DNA of 64,000 bases from Halomonas sp. LBP4 (GTDB lineage Bacteria > Pseudomonadota > Gammaproteobacteria > Pseudomonadales > Halomonadaceae). Position 1 is the stretch's first letter. The number at the start of each line of letters is the position of its first letter. The notes beneath the pieces were generated by a model. That model made no database searches. It was not told where the DNA came from and was given only the letters and a program-made list of their open reading frames with translations. The DNA lies in the NCBI RefSeq assembly GCF_003202205.1, contig NZ_PDOG01000001.1, positions 280,507-344,506 on the forward strand. The letters are read 5' to 3'. The translations under genes were made by a program, and so were the position numbers. This document shows, piece by piece, positions 1 to 11,978 of this stretch.

Positions 1-2
1 TC

Positions 3-2597
<2,595 letters not shown>

Positions 2598-2910
2598 ATG
2601 GAGCGCACGCCGGCGACCCCGGCCAGCTCGTGCGCCTTGCCGTCCAGGACCAGTGAGGGCCGCCCCAGGGCGTCGTTGACCACCTGGATCTCGGTCCAGC
2701 GCATGCCACGCCGCAGCCCGGTGCCCAGCGCCTTGACGAAGGCCTCCTTGGCGGCGAACCGCTTGGCCAGGAAGGCCGCCGGCAGGCCGTGGCCGTGGAA
2801 ACGCTCCAGTTCCTCCTCCCCCAGCAGGCGCTGGGCGAAGCGCGGGCCGAGGCGGACCATCGCCCGATCGAAGCGCTCGATTCGCGCGATATCGGTGCCG
2901 ATCCCGATGA

Positions 2911-3711
2911 TCATCGGCAGCAGCCACCCGCCTCGCCATCCCCGTGATCATGCTCGTCAAGCGCCGCCAGCAGGCCGGCTTCCTGGCCGGCGATCATCAG
3001 CCGCTTCATCTCCCCCACCGCCTCCTTGAGGCCGACGAACAGAGCCCGGGCGATGATGGCATGGCCGATATTGAGCTCGTGAATGCCGGGGATCGCCGCG
3101 ATGGCCTCGACATTGTGGTAGTGCAGGCCATGACCGGCGTTGACGACCAGCCCCAGCTCGCCGGCCATTTCCGCGGCCGCCGAGAGCCGTGCATGCTCGC
3201 CGCGGGCGCGCTCCCCCGAGGCCTCGGCATAGGCCCCGGTATGCAGCTCGATCACCGGCGCACCGGCCTTGGCGGCGGCCTCGATCTGCTCCGGTTCCGG
3301 ATCGATGAATAGCGACACCTCGCAGCCGGCGTCGGCGAGGCGCCGGCAGGCGGCGGCAACACCGTCGAAGCCGCCGACCACGTCGAGCCCCCCCTCGGTG
3401 GTCAGCTCCTCGCGCTTCTCCGGCACCAGGCAGACATGCGCCGGGCGCACCGCCTCGGCAAGGCGAAGCATCTCGTCGGTGACCGCCATCTCCAGGTTCA
3501 TGCGCGTATTGAGCACCTCCGCCAGCAGGCGCACGTCGCGCTCCTGGATATGGCGACGGTCCTCGCGCAGGTGGACGGTGATGCCGTCGGCGCCCGCCTC
3601 CTCGGCGAGCAGCGCGGCCTGGACCGGGTCCGGATAGCGGGTGCCCCGCGCCTGGCGCAGGGTGGCGATATGGTCGATGTTGACGCCGAGCAGAATGCGT
3701 GGGGGATGCAT
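2911..3711 (-). CDS. pdxJ: Pyridoxine 5'-phosphate synthase
   Basis: 266 residues from the ATG at 3711, which has a good AAGGAGA ribosome site just upstream; an upstream ATG ten codons earlier falls inside repeat DNA and is less likely. The N-terminus [18 protein letters not shown], the [10 protein letters not shown] motif and the [17 protein letters not shown] phosphate-binding end are those of PdxJ. It condenses 3-amino-2-oxopropyl phosphate with 1-deoxyxylulose 5-phosphate to make pyridoxine phosphate in the cytoplasm. It sits between recO and acpS, as in many gammaproteobacteria, but is separated from recO by a 110-base repeat-bearing gap. Confidence 0.96.
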   Translation of the reverse strand: MHPPRILLGVNIDHIATLRQARGTRYPDPVQAALLAEEAGADGITVHLREDRRHIQERDVRLLAEVLNTRMNLEMAVTDEMLRLAEAVRPAHVCLVPEKREELTTEGGLDVVGGFDGVAAACRRLADAGCEVSLFIDPEPEQIEAAAKAGAPVIELHTGAYAEASGERARGEHARLSAAAEMAGELGLVVNAGHGLHYHNVEAIAAIPGIHELNIGHAIIARALFVGLKEAVGEMKRLMIAGQEAGLLAALDEHDHGDGEAGGCCR

Positions 3712-3727
3712 GAGACTCTCCTTGGGT

Positions 3728-3832
3728 AAGCCGTAAGCCACGATGCTGCCATCCAGCTCGCTAATAGCAAGGGTTTTTCTTATAGCTTACAGCTTAAAGC
3801 TCCCTGCGTAGCCGGGCGAGCTTAAAGCTCCC
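3728..3832. repeat. Dispersed intergenic repeat between recO and pdxJ (family B)
   Basis: The segment GGTTTTTCTTATAGCTTA at 3772-3789 recurs exactly, in reverse complement, at 48243-48258/60 downstream of the ETF-QO gene, and GCGTAGCCGGG at 3806-3816 recurs at 48306-48316. Within this copy AGCTTAAAGCTCCC occurs twice in direct repeat (3791-3804 and 3819-3832). The second copy runs into the end of recO and supplies its TAA stop. It looks like a non-coding, imperfectly palindromic element that the genome carries in several places. Confidence 0.6.
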
Positions 3833-4538
3833 GGACGGAGTCCTGACGAGCCCGGCGCTTTTCGGCAAGCTGGCGCATCAGTTCCCGTGAGCGCAGCGGG
3901 CGGGCACCGAGCAGTGGCGCTAGTGCCGCCCGGGTCACCGCCTTGGCCGGGCCGGCGAGCCCCGGCTCGCCCCAGTCGCCGGCGGCCAGCAGGCGCAGGG
4001 TACGGCCATCGATGCCCGGTTCGCCGGGGACGAAGGCTCGCGAGGCGATATCGAAGCGGTAACGGCGCTGGGGGTCCAGGCCGCGGCCATCGGGTTCGGC
4101 GAACCGCGGGGCGGCGTCCAGCGCCTCGAGCAGCGAGAGCTCCAGCCGACGCAGCGCCGCCGCACGTCCTTCCGGGCGTGGCAGCGCCTCGAGCAGGGCG
4201 GTATAGAAGGCGAACACCTCGGCTACCGGAAACTCCACCGGCAGCACCCGGGCCAGCAGCTCGTTGGCGTAGAGGCCGCAGAGCAGCCCCTCGCCGGCCA
4301 GCAGGGCCGCCGCGCCGTGGCTCTCCATCAGGCGCAAGCGCTTGAGTTCGCCCTCGCCGACCCAGGTGACGTGCAGCGGGGCGAAGGGCTGCAGCCGCGA
4401 GCGCGACCGGCTTCCCGGACGCTGCACCCCCTGGGCCACCGCCCGCACCCGGCCGTGCTCGAGGGTCAGCAGCTCGACCAGGGCACTGGTCTCGCGGTAG
4501 GGGCGCTTGTGCAGAAGGAAGGCCGGCTGGGGATTCAT
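3822..4538 (-). CDS. recO: DNA repair protein RecO
   Basis: 238 residues, normal for RecO. The N-terminal OB-fold part (PAFLLHKRPYRETSALVELL, HGRVRAVAQGVQR) and the helical C-terminal part (ELLARVLPVEFPVAEVF) are those of the family. RecO binds RecR and SSB and loads RecA onto gapped single-stranded DNA. It stands between era and pdxJ, as expected. The last codons and the stop lie inside a dispersed repeat, so the extreme C-terminus (around RQDSVREL) may differ from that of relatives. The zinc-finger cysteines of some RecO proteins are not seen. Confidence 0.93.
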   Translation of the reverse strand: MNPQPAFLLHKRPYRETSALVELLTLEHGRVRAVAQGVQRPGSRSRSRLQPFAPLHVTWVGEGELKRLRLMESHGAAALLAGEGLLCGLYANELLARVLPVEFPVAEVFAFYTALLEALPRPEGRAAALRRLELSLLEALDAAPRFAEPDGRGLDPQRRYRFDIASRAFVPGEPGIDGRTLRLLAAGDWGEPGLAGPAKAVTRAALAPLLGARPLRSRELMRQLAEKRRARQDSVREL

Positions 4539-4556
4539 GGCGGTAGAGGTCCATCC

Positions 4557-4736
4557 AGGGGGTCAGACTCAATGCGTCCCGGGGACATGGCCGATGAATC
4601 AGCCGGTCGGGGATAGCCCGCAGGTTGGTTACCGACGCCGGGAGGCCCTTTGGGGTCAGACCCCGGCGGTATCGAATCGGCTCGTCGAGTGCCCTATGAC
4701 AGGCCTGGCAACTTTGCCGGGGTCTGACCCCAAAGG
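4557..4736. repeat. REP-like palindromic element between era and recO
   Basis: A perfect 21-base inverted repeat has arms at 4647-4667 and 4716-4736, each built on the palindrome GGGGTCAGACCCC/GGGGTCTGACCCC, with a 48-base loop. A further GGGGTCAGACT half-motif lies at 4558-4568. No reading frame here is convincing. GGGGTCAGAC-type palindromes are typical of REP/BIME elements that are moved by Y1 (RAYT) transposases in gammaproteobacteria, so this is probably a non-autonomous remnant of that kind. No transposase gene is present in the window. Confidence 0.65.
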
Positions 4737-4788
4737 AGCGGTCTCGACGACTTTACCGCTGCACGCTCTTCAGGGCCAACCGACAACG

Positions 4789-5688
4789 TCAGTCCAGGTT
4801 GTAGCCCAGGCTCTTCAGCGCCCGTTCATCGTCGGACCAGCCGCGCTTGACCTTGACCCAGAGATTGAGCATCACCTTGGCGCCGAGGGCACGCTCCATG
4901 TCGAGGCGCGCCTCGCGACCGATGCTCTTGATACGCTCGCCGTTCTCGCCGATGAGGATCTTCTTCTGCCCGGGCCGCTCGACCAGAATCAGGGCGCTGA
5001 TATGCACCACCCTGCCCTCGTCACGGAACTCCTCGATCTCCACGGTCATCTGGTAGGGCAGCTCGTCGCCGAGCTGGCGCATCACCTTCTCGCGCACCAG
5101 CTCGGCGACCAGGAAGCGCTGGCTCCTGTCGGTGACCTGGTCCTCGGGGAAGTAGTGGATGCTCTCGGGCAGATGCCCGGCGACCTCGAGCTCCAGCTCC
5201 GGCACGTTGGTGCCGTGCTTGGCCGAGATCGGCACGATCGCGGCGAACTCGCGCCGGGCACCGACCTCTTCCAGCCAGGGCAGCAGGCTGGTCTTGTCCT
5301 GCAACCGGTCGACCTTGTTGACCGCCAGGATCACCGGAGCCTCGACGTGCTCGAGGCGCTGGAGCACGACCTGATCCTCATCGGACCAGCGGGTGCGGTC
5401 GATGATGAACACCACGCAATCGACGTCGCGCAGGGCCTGGGTCGCCGCCTGGTTCATGAAGCGATTGATCGCCTTGTTGCGATCCTTCGCCATGATGTGG
5501 ATGCCCGGGGTGTCGACGTAGATGAACTGGGCCTCGCCCTCGGTCTTGATGCCCATCACCTGATGACGGGTGGTCTGGGGACGCCGCGAGGTGATCGAGA
5601 TCTTCTGGCCGAGGATGCGGTTCATCAGCGTGGACTTGCCGACATTGGGGCGACCGACGATGGCCACGAAGCCGCAGGTCTGGGTCAT
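4789..5688 (-). CDS. era: GTPase Era
   Basis: 299 residues from the ATG at 5688, which overlaps the rnc stop (ATGA) by 4 bases. GTPase motifs are clear: G1 [10 protein letters not shown]3 DTPG, G4 NKVD and G5 SAK; a C-terminal KH domain follows ([18 protein letters not shown]). Era binds 16S rRNA and matures the small ribosomal subunit. A longer upstream frame exists but is read through rnc in another frame and is not real. Era lies in the lepA-lepB-rnc-era-recO block. Confidence 0.97.
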   Translation of the reverse strand: MTQTCGFVAIVGRPNVGKSTLMNRILGQKISITSRRPQTTRHQVMGIKTEGEAQFIYVDTPGIHIMAKDRNKAINRFMNQAATQALRDVDCVVFIIDRTRWSDEDQVVLQRLEHVEAPVILAVNKVDRLQDKTSLLPWLEEVGARREFAAIVPISAKHGTNVPELELEVAGHLPESIHYFPEDQVTDRSQRFLVAELVREKVMRQLGDELPYQMTVEIEEFRDEGRVVHISALILVERPGQKKILIGENGERIKSIGREARLDMERALGAKVMLNLWVKVKRGWSDDERALKSLGYNLD

Positions 5689-6374
5689 GAGCGGACTCCT
5701 CTGGGCTCGAGCCGTTCCAGGGCCTTCTCGGCGGCCTGCTGTTCGGCATGGCGACGGCTGGCGCCGACCCCCGTGGTGTGCTCGTCGAGCACCTCGATAT
5801 GGCACTCCACGGTGAAGGTCTGGGCATGGGCCTCGCCCTCCACCGAGACCACCTCGTAGCGCGGCAGCGGCGACTGTCGCGACTGGAGAAACTCCTGCAA
5901 CCGGGTCTTGGGATCCTTCTGGGTGTCCTGCAGGCTGATGGCCTCGAGCCGCTCGGCGTACCAGGAGAGCACCCTGGCTCGAGCGACGTCCATGCCGGCG
6001 TCCAGGTAGATGGCGCCGATCACCGCCTCGACCGCGTCGGCGAGGATCGACTCGCGACGGTGGCCGCCGCTCTTCATCTCGCCGGACCCCAGGCGCAGGT
6101 GCTCGCCGAAGCCCATCTCCCGGGCCAGCTCGGCCAGGGTCTGGCCCTTGACCAGCCGGGCGCGCAGCCGCGACAGCTGGCCCTCGCGGGCCTCGGGAAA
6201 GCGCTGGAAGAGCGCCTCGGCGATCACGAAGTTGACGATCGAATCGCCGAGAAACTCGAGACGTTCGTTGTTCTGGCCGCCGAAGCTGCGGTGCGTCATG
6301 GCCAGCTCCAGCAGGGCGGCATCGCCGAAGGAGTGACCGAGGCGTCGGCTGAAGGCGTTGAGGGAGTTGCTCAC
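5685..6374 (-). CDS. rnc: Ribonuclease III
   Basis: 229 residues. The RNase III signature [13 protein letters not shown] is present, with the metal-binding acidic residues there and in [16 protein letters not shown], followed by a double-stranded RNA-binding domain ([11 protein letters not shown] to the C-terminal [14 protein letters not shown]). The enzyme cuts double-stranded RNA in rRNA precursors and some mRNAs. It overlaps era by 4 bases. Only 87 bases separate it from lepB; the DUF4845 gene found between lepB and rnc in pseudomonads is absent. Confidence 0.97.
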   Translation of the reverse strand: MSNSLNAFSRRLGHSFGDAALLELAMTHRSFGGQNNERLEFLGDSIVNFVIAEALFQRFPEAREGQLSRLRARLVKGQTLAELAREMGFGEHLRLGSGEMKSGGHRRESILADAVEAVIGAIYLDAGMDVARARVLSWYAERLEAISLQDTQKDPKTRLQEFLQSRQSPLPRYEVVSVEGEAHAQTFTVECHIEVLDEHTTGVGASRRHAEQQAAEKALERLEPRGVRS

Positions 6375-6461
6375 GAAGCTCCTGAATGATCGATGTCGGG
6401 GCTGAAAGGTTCGGGAAACGGGCCGGGCCCGGCACGAAGGAACACCGTGCTCAGGCCAGGT

Positions 6462-7265
6462 CTAGCGGATGCGGCGAACGCTGGTGAAGCTGGGCAGACC
6501 ACCGTCCCAGTGCATCCACACGGCGAAGGCGCGGCCGACGATGTTCTCCTCCGGCACGAAGCCCCAGTAGCGGCTGTCGTTGGAGTGGTCGCGATTGTCG
6601 CCCATGGTGAAGTAGTGGCCCTCGGGGACCACCAGCTCGCGCATCTGCGGGCCCGGATCTCGAGGGTTATTGTAGATACGGTGGGCCAGCTCGCCCAGCC
6701 GCTCCTCGAGCAGCAGCTCGCCGGGCGCCTCGGTCCCCGCCTCCGCCAGCAGCCGCTTGGAGACCGGCTCGCCATTGACATAGAGCTGCTTGCCTTCGTA
6801 GCGCACCCGGTCACCCGGCAGCCCCACCACCCGCTTGATGAAGTTCACCGAGGGTTCGTCGGGGAAGCGGAACACCATGACGTCGCCGCGCTCGGGCTCG
6901 TCGAGTTCGAGAATGCGGGTATGGGTCACCGGCAGCCGCAAGCCATAGGTAAACTTGTTGACCAGGATGAAATCCCCCACCTCCAGGGTCGGGCGCATGG
7001 AGCCCGAGGGGATCTGGAAGGGTTCCACCACGAAGCTGCGCAGCAGCAGCACCACCAGCAGCACCGGAAAGAACGACCGGGAGTAGTCGACCGGCCACGG
7101 CTCCTTGAGCGCCTTCTCGCGGGCACGCTCGCCGAGCCCCTCGGTGGTACCCGCCTCGGCGTTCACCAGTCGCTGCCGGCGCGCCGGCCGCCACCAGACC
7201 AGATCCAGCAGCCAGATCAGGCCGGTGACGGCAACCGCCACCACCAGCAGTAGAGAGAAGTCCAT
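6462..7265 (-). CDS. lepB: Signal peptidase I
   Basis: 267 residues with two N-terminal membrane segments (LLLVVAVAVTGLIWLLDLVW and FFPVLLVVLLLRSFVV). The catalytic serine is in PSGSMRPTLEVGDF and the general-base lysine in FIKRVVGLPGDRV; the GDNRDHSNDSRYWG box follows. The enzyme removes signal peptides from exported proteins at the periplasmic face of the inner membrane. It lies 14 bases downstream of lepA, so it is probably co-transcribed with it. Confidence 0.96.
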   Translation of the reverse strand: MDFSLLLVVAVAVTGLIWLLDLVWWRPARRQRLVNAEAGTTEGLGERAREKALKEPWPVDYSRSFFPVLLVVLLLRSFVVEPFQIPSGSMRPTLEVGDFILVNKFTYGLRLPVTHTRILELDEPERGDVMVFRFPDEPSVNFIKRVVGLPGDRVRYEGKQLYVNGEPVSKRLLAEAGTEAPGELLLEERLGELAHRIYNNPRDPGPQMRELVVPEGHYFTMGDNRDHSNDSRYWGFVPEENIVGRAFAVWMHWDGGLPSFTSVRRIR

Positions 7266-7279
7266 GCGGTCATCCGTTC

Positions 7280-9097
7280 CTAGTCATTTACCTTGAGCAC
7301 GGCGAGGAAGGCATCCTGGGGAATCTCGACCCGGCCGACCTGCTTCATGCGTTTCTTGCCCGCCTTCTGTTTCTCGAGCAGCTTCTTCTTGCGGGTGACG
7401 TCGCCGCCGTAGCACTTGGCCGTCACGTTCTTGCGCAGCGCCTTGACGGTGGAGCGGGCCACCACCTGACCGCCGATGGCGGCCTGGATGGCCACATCGA
7501 ACATCTGACGCGGAATCAGCTCCTTCATCTTCTCGACCAGCAGCCGCCCGCGGCCATGGGCATGATCGCGGTGGATGATCACCGCCAGGGCATCGACCTT
7601 GTCGCCGTTGATCAGCACGTCCAGGCGTACCAGCTTGGCCGCCTGGAAACGCTCGAAGTTGTACTCCAGGGAGGCGTAGCCCTTGGAGATGGACTTCAGG
7701 CGGTCGAAGAAGTCCATCACCACCTCGCTCATCGGCAGTTCGTAGGTAAGCTGGATCTGGCTGCCGAGGAACTGCATGTCGAGCTGGGTGCCACGGCGCT
7801 GCTCGCACTCGGTGATGACATTGCCGACGAAGTCCTGGGGCACCAGGATGCTGGCCCGCACGATGGGCTCGCGCATCTCCTCGACGTCGGCCATGTCCGG
7901 CAGCTTGGAGGGGTTGGCGACGTACCTCACCTCGTCGTTCTTCATGGCCAGTTCGTAGACTACGGTGGGCGCGGTGGTGAGCAGGTCCAGGTCGTACTCG
8001 CGCTCGAGGCGCTCCTGGACGATCTCCATGTGCAGGGTACCGAGGAAGCCGACCCGGAAGCCGAAGCCCAGGGCGTCGGAGTTCTCCGGCTCGTAGGCCA
8101 GCGAGGCGTCGTTGAGCGCCAGCTTCTCCAGGGCGTCGCGGAAGTCCTCGTAGTCGTCGGCACTGACCGGGAACATGCCGGCGTAGACCTGCGGCTTGAC
8201 CTTCTGGAAGCCGGGCAGGCGCGCCACGTCCGGCGTCTTGGCATGGGTGATGGTATCGCCCACCGGGGCGCCCTGGATGTCCTTGATGCCGGCGACGATG
8301 AAGCCCACCTCGCCGGCCCGCAGGATGCCGGTCTCGCGGCGCAACGGGGTGAAGATACCCACCTCGTTGGCCAGCCAATCCCGCCCGGTGGACTTGAGGC
8401 GGATCTTCTCGCCCTTCTTCAGGGTGCCGTCGAACAGCCGGACCAGCGACACTACCCCCAGGTAGTTGTCGAACCAGGAGTCGATGATCAACGCCTGCAA
8501 GGGAGCGCCCGGATCGCCCTTGGGCGGCGGGATGTCGCGCACCAGGCGCTCGAGCAGCGCGTCGATGCCCAGGCCGCTCTTGGCCGAGACCCGGCAGGCA
8601 TCGGTGGCATCGAGGCCGATGATCTCCTCGATCTCGTGGGCAACCTTGTCCGGGTCGGCCTGGGGCAGGTCCATCTTGTTGAGCACCGGCAGCACCTCGA
8701 GCCCCTGCTCGATGGCGGTGTAGCAGTTGGCCACCGACTGCGCCTCGACGCCCTGGCCGGCATCCACCACCAGCAGTGCCCCTTCGCAGGCATAGAGCGA
8801 ACGGGAGACCTCGTAGGAGAAGTCGACATGCCCGGGGGTGTCGATGAAGTTGAGCTGGTAGGTGTTGCCGTCCTGCGCGTGATAGTCCAGCGTCACCGAC
8901 TGGGCCTTGATGGTGATGCCGCGCTCGCGCTCGAGGTCCATGGAGTCGAGCACCTGCTCCTTGAGCTCGCGCTCGCTCAGGCCACCGCAGGTCTGGATCA
9001 GGCGGTCGGCCAGGGTCGACTTGCCGTGGTCGATATGGGCGATGATCGAGAAGTTGCGAATATGCTTGAGCTGATCGGAGGGGGTGTCGTGAGACAT
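7280..9097 (-). CDS. lepA: Elongation factor 4 (LepA)
   Basis: 605 residues. GTPase motifs [21 protein letters not shown] and NKMDLP are present, and the lysine-rich LepA-specific C-terminal domain ends the protein ([21 protein letters not shown]). LepA is a ribosomal GTPase that can back-translocate or remodel stalled ribosomes. It stands directly upstream of lepB, the usual arrangement. Upstream of the start there is 165 bases with a strong hairpin and probably its own promoter. Confidence 0.97.
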   Translation of the reverse strand: MSHDTPSDQLKHIRNFSIIAHIDHGKSTLADRLIQTCGGLSERELKEQVLDSMDLERERGITIKAQSVTLDYHAQDGNTYQLNFIDTPGHVDFSYEVSRSLYACEGALLVVDAGQGVEAQSVANCYTAIEQGLEVLPVLNKMDLPQADPDKVAHEIEEIIGLDATDACRVSAKSGLGIDALLERLVRDIPPPKGDPGAPLQALIIDSWFDNYLGVVSLVRLFDGTLKKGEKIRLKSTGRDWLANEVGIFTPLRRETGILRAGEVGFIVAGIKDIQGAPVGDTITHAKTPDVARLPGFQKVKPQVYAGMFPVSADDYEDFRDALEKLALNDASLAYEPENSDALGFGFRVGFLGTLHMEIVQERLEREYDLDLLTTAPTVVYELAMKNDEVRYVANPSKLPDMADVEEMREPIVRASILVPQDFVGNVITECEQRRGTQLDMQFLGSQIQLTYELPMSEVVMDFFDRLKSISKGYASLEYNFERFQAAKLVRLDVLINGDKVDALAVIIHRDHAHGRGRLLVEKMKELIPRQMFDVAIQAAIGGQVVARSTVKALRKNVTAKCYGGDVTRKKKLLEKQKAGKKRMKQVGRVEIPQDAFLAVLKVND

Positions 9098-9203
9098 CGA
9101 GTCGCTTCTGCCTGGTTGGTTCGGGCCACGGCCGGGCGTCGTGACGCTGGCATGCGGGCAAGAGAGTGGGCGCTATTGTAGCGGGATGCGACTGACAGGA
9201 ACA

Positions 9204-9233
9204 GCAACCCGACGGTCTGTGCCGTCGGGTTGC
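9204..9233 (-). terminator. Strong hairpin between mucD and lepA
   Basis: GCAACCCGACGG and CCGTCGGGTTGC form a perfect 12-base stem with a 6-base loop, 30 bases beyond the mucD stop. The bases that follow on the minus strand are only weakly T-rich, so it may act as an attenuator or RNA-stabilising hairpin rather than a full terminator. Confidence 0.6.
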
Positions 9234-9262
9234 CGTTTCAGGAGAGCCTGCCGACGGGGGTA

Positions 9263-10687
9263 TCAGTCATCGGCGAGGCGCAGGGCGACGAACAGCGAAC
9301 GCCCGTCGCGATAGAGGCGCACCGGCACGGCACGGTCGGAGGGCAGCGAGGCCACCACCTCGACCAGCTGGTCGGCGCTCTCCACGGCCTGGTGGTCGAT
9401 GCTGACCAGCACGTCCCCCGGCCGGATGCCGGCGGCGGCGGCGGCGCCTCTCGGGTCGAGATCACGAACCAGCACGCCACCCTCGATACCGAGCCGCTCA
9501 CGCTGGTCGGCGTCGAGTTCGCTGACGGCCAGGCCCAGCCGGGCCTGACGGCCGCTCTGCTCGGCCCTGGCCATCTCGCGGCCCTCGGCATCCGGCCAGT
9601 CGCCCACGGTCACCGTCTCGCGACGCCGCTCGCCGTCACGCAGCAGCACCAGCTCCACCTCGCTGCCGGGGCTCGTCCGGCCGATCAGCCGCGGCAGGGT
9701 GCTGGAGCGGTCGACCTCGTCGCCGTCCACCTCGAGGATGACATCGCCGGCCCGCAGGCCGCCGCGGGCCGCGGGGCCTTCCGGGTCCAGGTCGGCGATC
9801 AGCGCCCCGCTGGGGCCATCCATGCCGAAGGACTCGGCCAGATCGCGGGAGACCGGCTGGATCATCACCCCGAGCCAACCACGGCTGACGCGGCCGTCGT
9901 CGCGCAGCTGGTCGGCCACGTCCATGGCCACGTTGATGGGGATGGCGAAGGAGAGCCCCATGAAACCGCCGCTGCGGGTGAAGATCTGGGAGTTGATCCC
10001 CACCACTTCACCATCGAGGTTGAACAGCGGACCACCGGAGTTGCCCGGGTTGATCGCCACATCGGTCTGGATGAAGGGCACATAGGCGTCCCGCGGGAGG
10101 GTTCGGTTGATGGCGCTGATGATACCGGCCGTGACCGAGTGATCGAAGCCGAAGGGCGAACCGATCGCGGCCACCCATTCACCGACCCTGAGGCCATCGG
10201 AATCGCCCAGGGCCAGGGTCGACAGGTCGTCGGCATCCACCTTGAGCAGCGCCACGTCGGTGCGCTCATCGGCCCCGATCAGCTCGGCGGCAAGCTCCCG
10301 ACGGTCGTTGAGGCGCACCAGGATCTCGTCGGCCCCCTGGACCACATGGGCATTGGTCAGGATGTAACCATCCTCGCTGATGACAAAGCCGGAGCCCAGC
10401 GACTGACGCTCCTGGGGGCGCCCCTGGCCGCCGCCTCCCGGCGGCATCGGGAAGCGATCACCGAAGAAGTGACGAAAGATCTCCGGTATCTCCTGGCCAC
10501 CGAACCCCCCGAAGGGGTCGTCACGGCTCCGCTCTACCCGGGAGGTGGAGATGTTGACCACCCCCGGGGCCGCCTGCTCCACCAGCTCGGTGAAGTCCGG
10601 CAGTTCGCGTGCCATGGCCGACTGCCAGGCCAGCAGGGTCGCGGCCAGCAGCATCCACAGGGAAAGGTGTCGAGTCATGCGCTTCAT
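9263..10687 (-). CDS. mucD: DegP/HtrA-family periplasmic serine protease MucD
   Basis: 474 residues with a signal peptide ending at AWQSAMA. The catalytic triad is visible: His in TNAHVV, Asp in RTDVALLK, Ser in GNSGGP. Two PDZ domains follow (from about residue 260 and from about residue 385). MucD degrades misfolded envelope proteins and damps activation of the sigma-E regulon. The start chosen has an AGGAG site 5 bases upstream. It follows rseB in the sigma factor cluster, but mucC (rseC) is missing and 219 gene-free bases separate the two genes. Confidence 0.95.
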   Translation of the reverse strand: MKRMTRHLSLWMLLAATLLAWQSAMARELPDFTELVEQAAPGVVNISTSRVERSRDDPFGGFGGQEIPEIFRHFFGDRFPMPPGGGGQGRPQERQSLGSGFVISEDGYILTNAHVVQGADEILVRLNDRRELAAELIGADERTDVALLKVDADDLSTLALGDSDGLRVGEWVAAIGSPFGFDHSVTAGIISAINRTLPRDAYVPFIQTDVAINPGNSGGPLFNLDGEVVGINSQIFTRSGGFMGLSFAIPINVAMDVADQLRDDGRVSRGWLGVMIQPVSRDLAESFGMDGPSGALIADLDPEGPAARGGLRAGDVILEVDGDEVDRSSTLPRLIGRTSPGSEVELVLLRDGERRRETVTVGDWPDAEGREMARAEQSGRQARLGLAVSELDADQRERLGIEGGVLVRDLDPRGAAAAAGIRPGDVLVSIDHQAVESADQLVEVVASLPSDRAVPVRLYRDGRSLFVALRLADD

Positions 10688-10906
10688 GGAATGCTCCTGC
10701 GAACGATCAAGGGGAAATGCTCGTGGGTTCGGCGACTGCCGACTCAGGCCGACGCTGCGAACCCGACCGGCCGTCGCGGACGACAGGGGTCGTCGTATCG
10801 TCGAAGATGGCGGCGCCTCGGCGCGAAACCAAGCCCCGGTACCCGCCGGGCAACGGGTCGCCCCGACTCGCCGCGACCGATGGGATCTGCCAGGGGGGGG
10901 GCAGGG

Positions 10907-11962
10907 TCATGGCCCGCCCTCCGCGGCGTCACCGTCGTGGATCACCGACGACACGGCGGCGTCCTCGTCACGCCACTCCAGGGTATCGGCCACGCGTAGC
11001 AGCACGCGAGGTGGCAGCTCGCCCATCACCACCACCTGCATCGGGCGCCCACCCAGCTCGCGATGACGCACGGCAGCATGGGAGACACCGAGGCGGTGCA
11101 TGCCCGGGGCCAGCAGATCGGCCCCCTCGATGGGTTCGACGAAAAGGCTGAGGGTAGAGAGGCCGTCACTGTAGAGTCGATGCTTGACCGCGTCGCCGTG
11201 CTGCGAGCTGCGGGTATCCACCGGTTGGGGCACGAAGCCCTCGGGCAGCCAACCGATGACCCAGGGGTCGTCCGGCGCCTCGCGGTATCGATCGAGGACG
11301 ACATGTCCCTCATGGAGGCGTGGCCGGTCGAGCTCGGTGAACTGGAAGGTCTCGATCACTCGCCCCGCCTCGTCCAGCAGCATCTGCTTGAGCGGCAGGG
11401 CCGTGGCCGCGTCGAGCCAGAGACGATGACCGAAGCGCAGGCTGTCGAGGGGTTCGATATCCAGGCGCACGGTGCGACGGCTGGCGATGCGCCCCTCGCC
11501 GCCCAGTTGCAGACGATAGTAACCGTCGAGGTGGGCGGCGATCCCGGCCGGCGAGGCCGGCACCTCCCCGCCCTTTTCGGCCCAGCTCAGGCGTCCGATT
11601 CGCCCCCGACGCTCGAAGACCACCGGCGGGCCATCGAGGAAGCTGGCCGCCTCGCGCTCGACTCCGTCCTCGACGTGATGGGAAAGGGCCAGGGTCCTGA
11701 TGCCGTCATAACCGATCCGTACGGCACGCGCCTGGAAGACGTAGCAGTGACTGGCCCACAGGCTGCGCTCGAACCAGTCGAGAGCAGATTCGGGAGGTGC
11801 CCGGTCGGCCAGCTCACGACAATCGAAGCGTTCGCCGGCCTCGCTGTCGGCCGCCAGGGCCGGGGCATCGACGGTCATCACCAACCCGCCCCCGGCGAGC
11901 AGCGCCGCTGCCAGCCACCGGCGCGTCGCCCACTTGCGAACGAGTAGAGAGCCAGCTCGCAT
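10907..11962 (-). CDS. rseB: Sigma-E regulatory protein RseB/MucB
   Basis: About 351 residues if it starts at the ATG at 11962, 16 bases after the rseA stop; this start is followed at once by arginines and a hydrophobic signal segment (RRWLAAALLAGGGLVM). An upstream in-frame start would overlap rseA and is less likely. The MucB/RseB N-terminal domain (DWFERSLWASHCYVFQ) and the C-terminal domain (WLPEGFVPQ) are present. RseB binds the periplasmic part of RseA and shields it from site-1 proteolysis, responding to lipids or lipopolysaccharide. Confidence 0.9.
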   Translation of the reverse strand: MRAGSLLVRKWATRRWLAAALLAGGGLVMTVDAPALAADSEAGERFDCRELADRAPPESALDWFERSLWASHCYVFQARAVRIGYDGIRTLALSHHVEDGVEREAASFLDGPPVVFERRGRIGRLSWAEKGGEVPASPAGIAAHLDGYYRLQLGGEGRIASRRTVRLDIEPLDSLRFGHRLWLDAATALPLKQMLLDEAGRVIETFQFTELDRPRLHEGHVVLDRYREAPDDPWVIGWLPEGFVPQPVDTRSSQHGDAVKHRLYSDGLSTLSLFVEPIEGADLLAPGMHRLGVSHAAVRHRELGGRPMQVVVMGELPPRVLLRVADTLEWRDEDAAVSSVIHDGDAAEGGP

Positions 11963-11978
11963 CAGCACCGTCCCGGCA

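Noticed and set aside
4507..5859. 450-codon plus-strand frame opposite era
   Set aside because: It mirrors the codon pattern of era and begins in repeat DNA; shadow frame.
7556..9181. 541-codon plus-strand frame opposite lepA
   Set aside because: High-GC antisense shadow of lepA without recognisable motifs or ribosome site.
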